64,000 nt of DNA from contig NZ_JAJEWJ010000010.1 in the NCBI RefSeq assembly GCF_020687765.1, forward strand, positions 62,001 through 126,000, in the 5' to 3' direction. This stretch comes from Sphingobacterium sp. FBM7-1. Lineage in GTDB: Bacteria; Bacteroidota; Bacteroidia; Sphingobacteriales; Sphingobacteriaceae. Made by a program: the position numbers and the translations under genes. The notes under the pieces are model-generated. The model had not been told where the DNA came from and searched no databases. It saw nothing but the letters and a program-made list of their open reading frames with translations. Positions 62,821 through 64,000 of this stretch are shown here, piece by piece (position 1 is the stretch's first letter; each line of letters opens with the position of its first letter).

Positions 62821-63174
62821 ATGGGAACACCAAAGAAAAAGAGTACGGAATCATTTGTAAAAGACATTCGAAAAAATACGCGCAGGATCTTTACAGCCGA
62901 ACAGAAGATTTTGATCGTTATGGAGGGTCTTAGAGCCGAGACCTCTGTGGCAGAATTATGCAGAAAGCACAGCATCGCCCAGTCCCAGTTCTACGCTTGG
63001 AACAAAGAGTTTATGGAAGCTGGCAAAAAACGTCTCAATGGAGATGTTGTACGTGAAGCTACCAGCGATGAAGTTTCAGATTTAAAGAAAGAAAATGCCC
63101 GGTTGAAAGAGATGGTAGCCGATCTGGTATTGCGTTACGATATTATAAAAAAAAGTTTGGACATGCTGGATTAA
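62821..63174 (+). CDS. IS3-family transposase OrfA
   Basis: A 117-residue protein with a helix-turn-helix of the IS3/IS911 type (TAEQKILIVMEGLRAETSVA, LCRKHSIAQSQFYAWNKEFM) and a C-terminal leucine-zipper-like coiled coil (EVSDLKKENARLKEMVADLV). OrfA binds the IS ends and controls transposition. It is followed by orfB after 20 bases. Confidence 0.92.
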   Translation: MGTPKKKSTESFVKDIRKNTRRIFTAEQKILIVMEGLRAETSVAELCRKHSIAQSQFYAWNKEFMEAGKKRLNGDVVREATSDEVSDLKKENARLKEMVADLVLRYDIIKKSLDMLD

Positions 63175-63194
63175 TCCATAAATATCGGAAATAT

Positions 63195-64000
63195 ATGAGA
63201 TTATCAGCAGGTGAGAAATACGAAATCATTCAGACCGTTACCACGAGTGAAATCGGTGTGAAACGCACCTTAGCAAGCTTCGGGATCGCTAGAAGTACAT
63301 TCTATAGATGGTATCAGAAGTATCTTGAAAACGGTTATGATGGCTTGAAACAAGGCCATAGAACTTATAAAAGACAATGGAACAGCATTCCCGAAGACCA
63401 AAAAAACCTAGTGGTTGAAGTAGCTCTGGAACACTCCGAATTATCCTCCCGGGAACTGGCGTACAAGATCACCGATGAACAGGGTATTTTTATCTCAGAA
63501 TCCAGCGTTTACCGGATTCTGAAGCAAAGAAATCTGATCCCGGCGCCGAATCATTTCCTTCTTTCAGCAGCAAATGAGTTTAAAGACAAGACGGAGTTTG
63601 TGCACCAAATGTGGCAGACCGACTTCACGTATTTCAAGATTGTCGGTTGGGGATGGTATTACCTGAGCACGGTTTAGGATGATTACAGCCGCTACATCAT
63701 CCACTGGGAGCTATGCGATTCAATGAATGCAGAAGATGTGAAAAGGACGGTAAATACAGCCATTGAGAAAGCAAGGTTAAAATCGAAAGCCAAACCGAAG
63801 TTGCTTTCTGATAACGGACCTTGTTATGTCTCAAACGAGCTGAAAACTTATCTAAAAGAAGCTTTAAAGATGAAACAGGTCCACGGAAGACCGATGCATC
63901 CGCAGACACAGGGGAAAATTGAGCGGTATCATAGGACGATGAAAAACGTGGTAAAATTAAACCATTTTTACCATCCTGAAGAGCTTATCGAAGCCCTGGA
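63195..64000 (+). pseudogene. IS3-family transposase OrfB, interrupted by a stop codon
   Basis: The catalytic subunit has an N-terminal helix-turn-helix (VKRTLASFGIARSTFYRWYQ) and the DDE core: first Asp in QTDFTYF, then SDNGPCYVS, and Glu in GKIERYHRTMK. The reading frame breaks at TAG 63675-63677, where YYLSTV is followed at once in frame by DDYSRYIIHWELC. One base change turned a sense codon, probably Leu, into stop. The gene runs out of the window, so its end is unknown. Without suppression it is inactive. Confidence 0.88.

Larger units (their letters stand above)
43885..64000. mobile_element. Accessory island, probably the remains of an integrative/conjugative element
   Basis: The left border has a tRNA-3'-end-like scrap and a truncated coupling-protein gene. 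The body is metal-resistance and regulator genes with one frameshifted gene. The right side runs into an IS3 element and leaves the window. No integrase is present, and both borders are inferred; the right one is not in view. Confidence 0.4.
62779..64000 (+). mobile_element. IS3-family insertion sequence, right end outside the window
   Basis: orfA and orfB of an IS3-type transposase follow the P-type ATPase gene after 42 bases. The left inverted repeat probably starts near TGTTTTCATC (62793), but it cannot be confirmed because the other end lies beyond base 64000. Confidence 0.75.

Noticed and set aside
1..64000. CRISPR arrays, restriction systems or toxin-antitoxin pairs
   Set aside because: I looked for repeat-spacer patterns and typical gene pairs. 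The only regular arrays are the contiguous 21-bp repeats, which have no spacers, and no cas, R-M or toxin-antitoxin genes were recognised.

Overview
The window comes from the chromosome of a member of the Bacteroidota, most likely the family Sphingobacteriaceae (inference). The evidence is a SusC/SusD pair, the CBS-nadK-uppS-bamA-skp-skp gene order, DUF3857/transglutaminase proteins, a Bacteroidetes-type sigma-54, promoters of the -33 TTTG / -7 TAnnTTTG type, and few strong Shine-Dalgarno sequences. Base composition is moderate, except for a GC-rich repeat tract at 5.76-6.4 kb. Layout, 0-44 kb (core chromosome): the tail of infC, then rpmI-rplT and a terminator; a SusC/SusD uptake pair without adjacent carbohydrate enzymes; about 1 kb without genes that holds two 21-bp minisatellites; a minus-strand envelope operon (CBS protein, nadK, uppS, bamA, two OmpH/Skp chaperones) ending in a strong terminator. 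Next come two acyltransferases resembling GlsA/GlsB, which make amino-acid lipids, and a baeRF-like protein flanked by two copies of a covarying hairpin element. A collapsed NHEJ locus follows (LigD phosphoesterase domain and a Ku N-terminal fragment), then an MFS transporter divergent from a GH3 protein, sigma-54 with a metallopeptidase, PBP1A with a TolB-repeat/beta-barrel protein, a GIY-YIG protein divergent from a LexA-like S24 regulator, and rimP-nusA-infB. After these are a PaaE-like ferredoxin reductase, tRNA-Arg and tRNA-Ser, an Ada-like repair protein, a three-gene quinone-detoxification operon resembling mhq/azoR, and two transglutaminase-family proteins. Layout, 44-64 kb (accessory): this part looks like the remains of an integrative or conjugative element. 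It opens with a tRNA-3'-end-like scrap and a 5'-truncated TraG/MobC coupling-protein gene. It continues with a TetR regulator, small lipoproteins (one with a haem-c motif), a frameshifted 3-hydroxyacyl-CoA dehydrogenase, a cupin and an AraC regulator. A metal-efflux block follows: HMA chaperone, P1B-ATPase with an unusual CPG motif, DUF6448 protein, CusA/CzcA pump fused to a TolC-like channel, CusB-like adaptor, cytochrome b, ChrA-like transporter and a second P-type ATPase. The window ends inside an IS3-family element whose transposase has an in-frame stop. How the genes work together: the minus-strand operon at 6.6-13 kb supplies outer-membrane assembly and undecaprenyl carrier synthesis. 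The 30-35 kb operon is the standard translation/transcription-factor cluster. The 49-63 kb block would move metal or oxyanion ions from cytoplasm to outside through several parallel pumps. The observations most worth following up are the paired covarying hairpin element around 15.1 and 16.4 kb, the 21-bp GTAC arrays at 5.77-6.39 kb, the joint truncation of ligD and ku, the att-like duplication of the tRNA-Ser 3' end, and the CPG-type P1B-ATPase.
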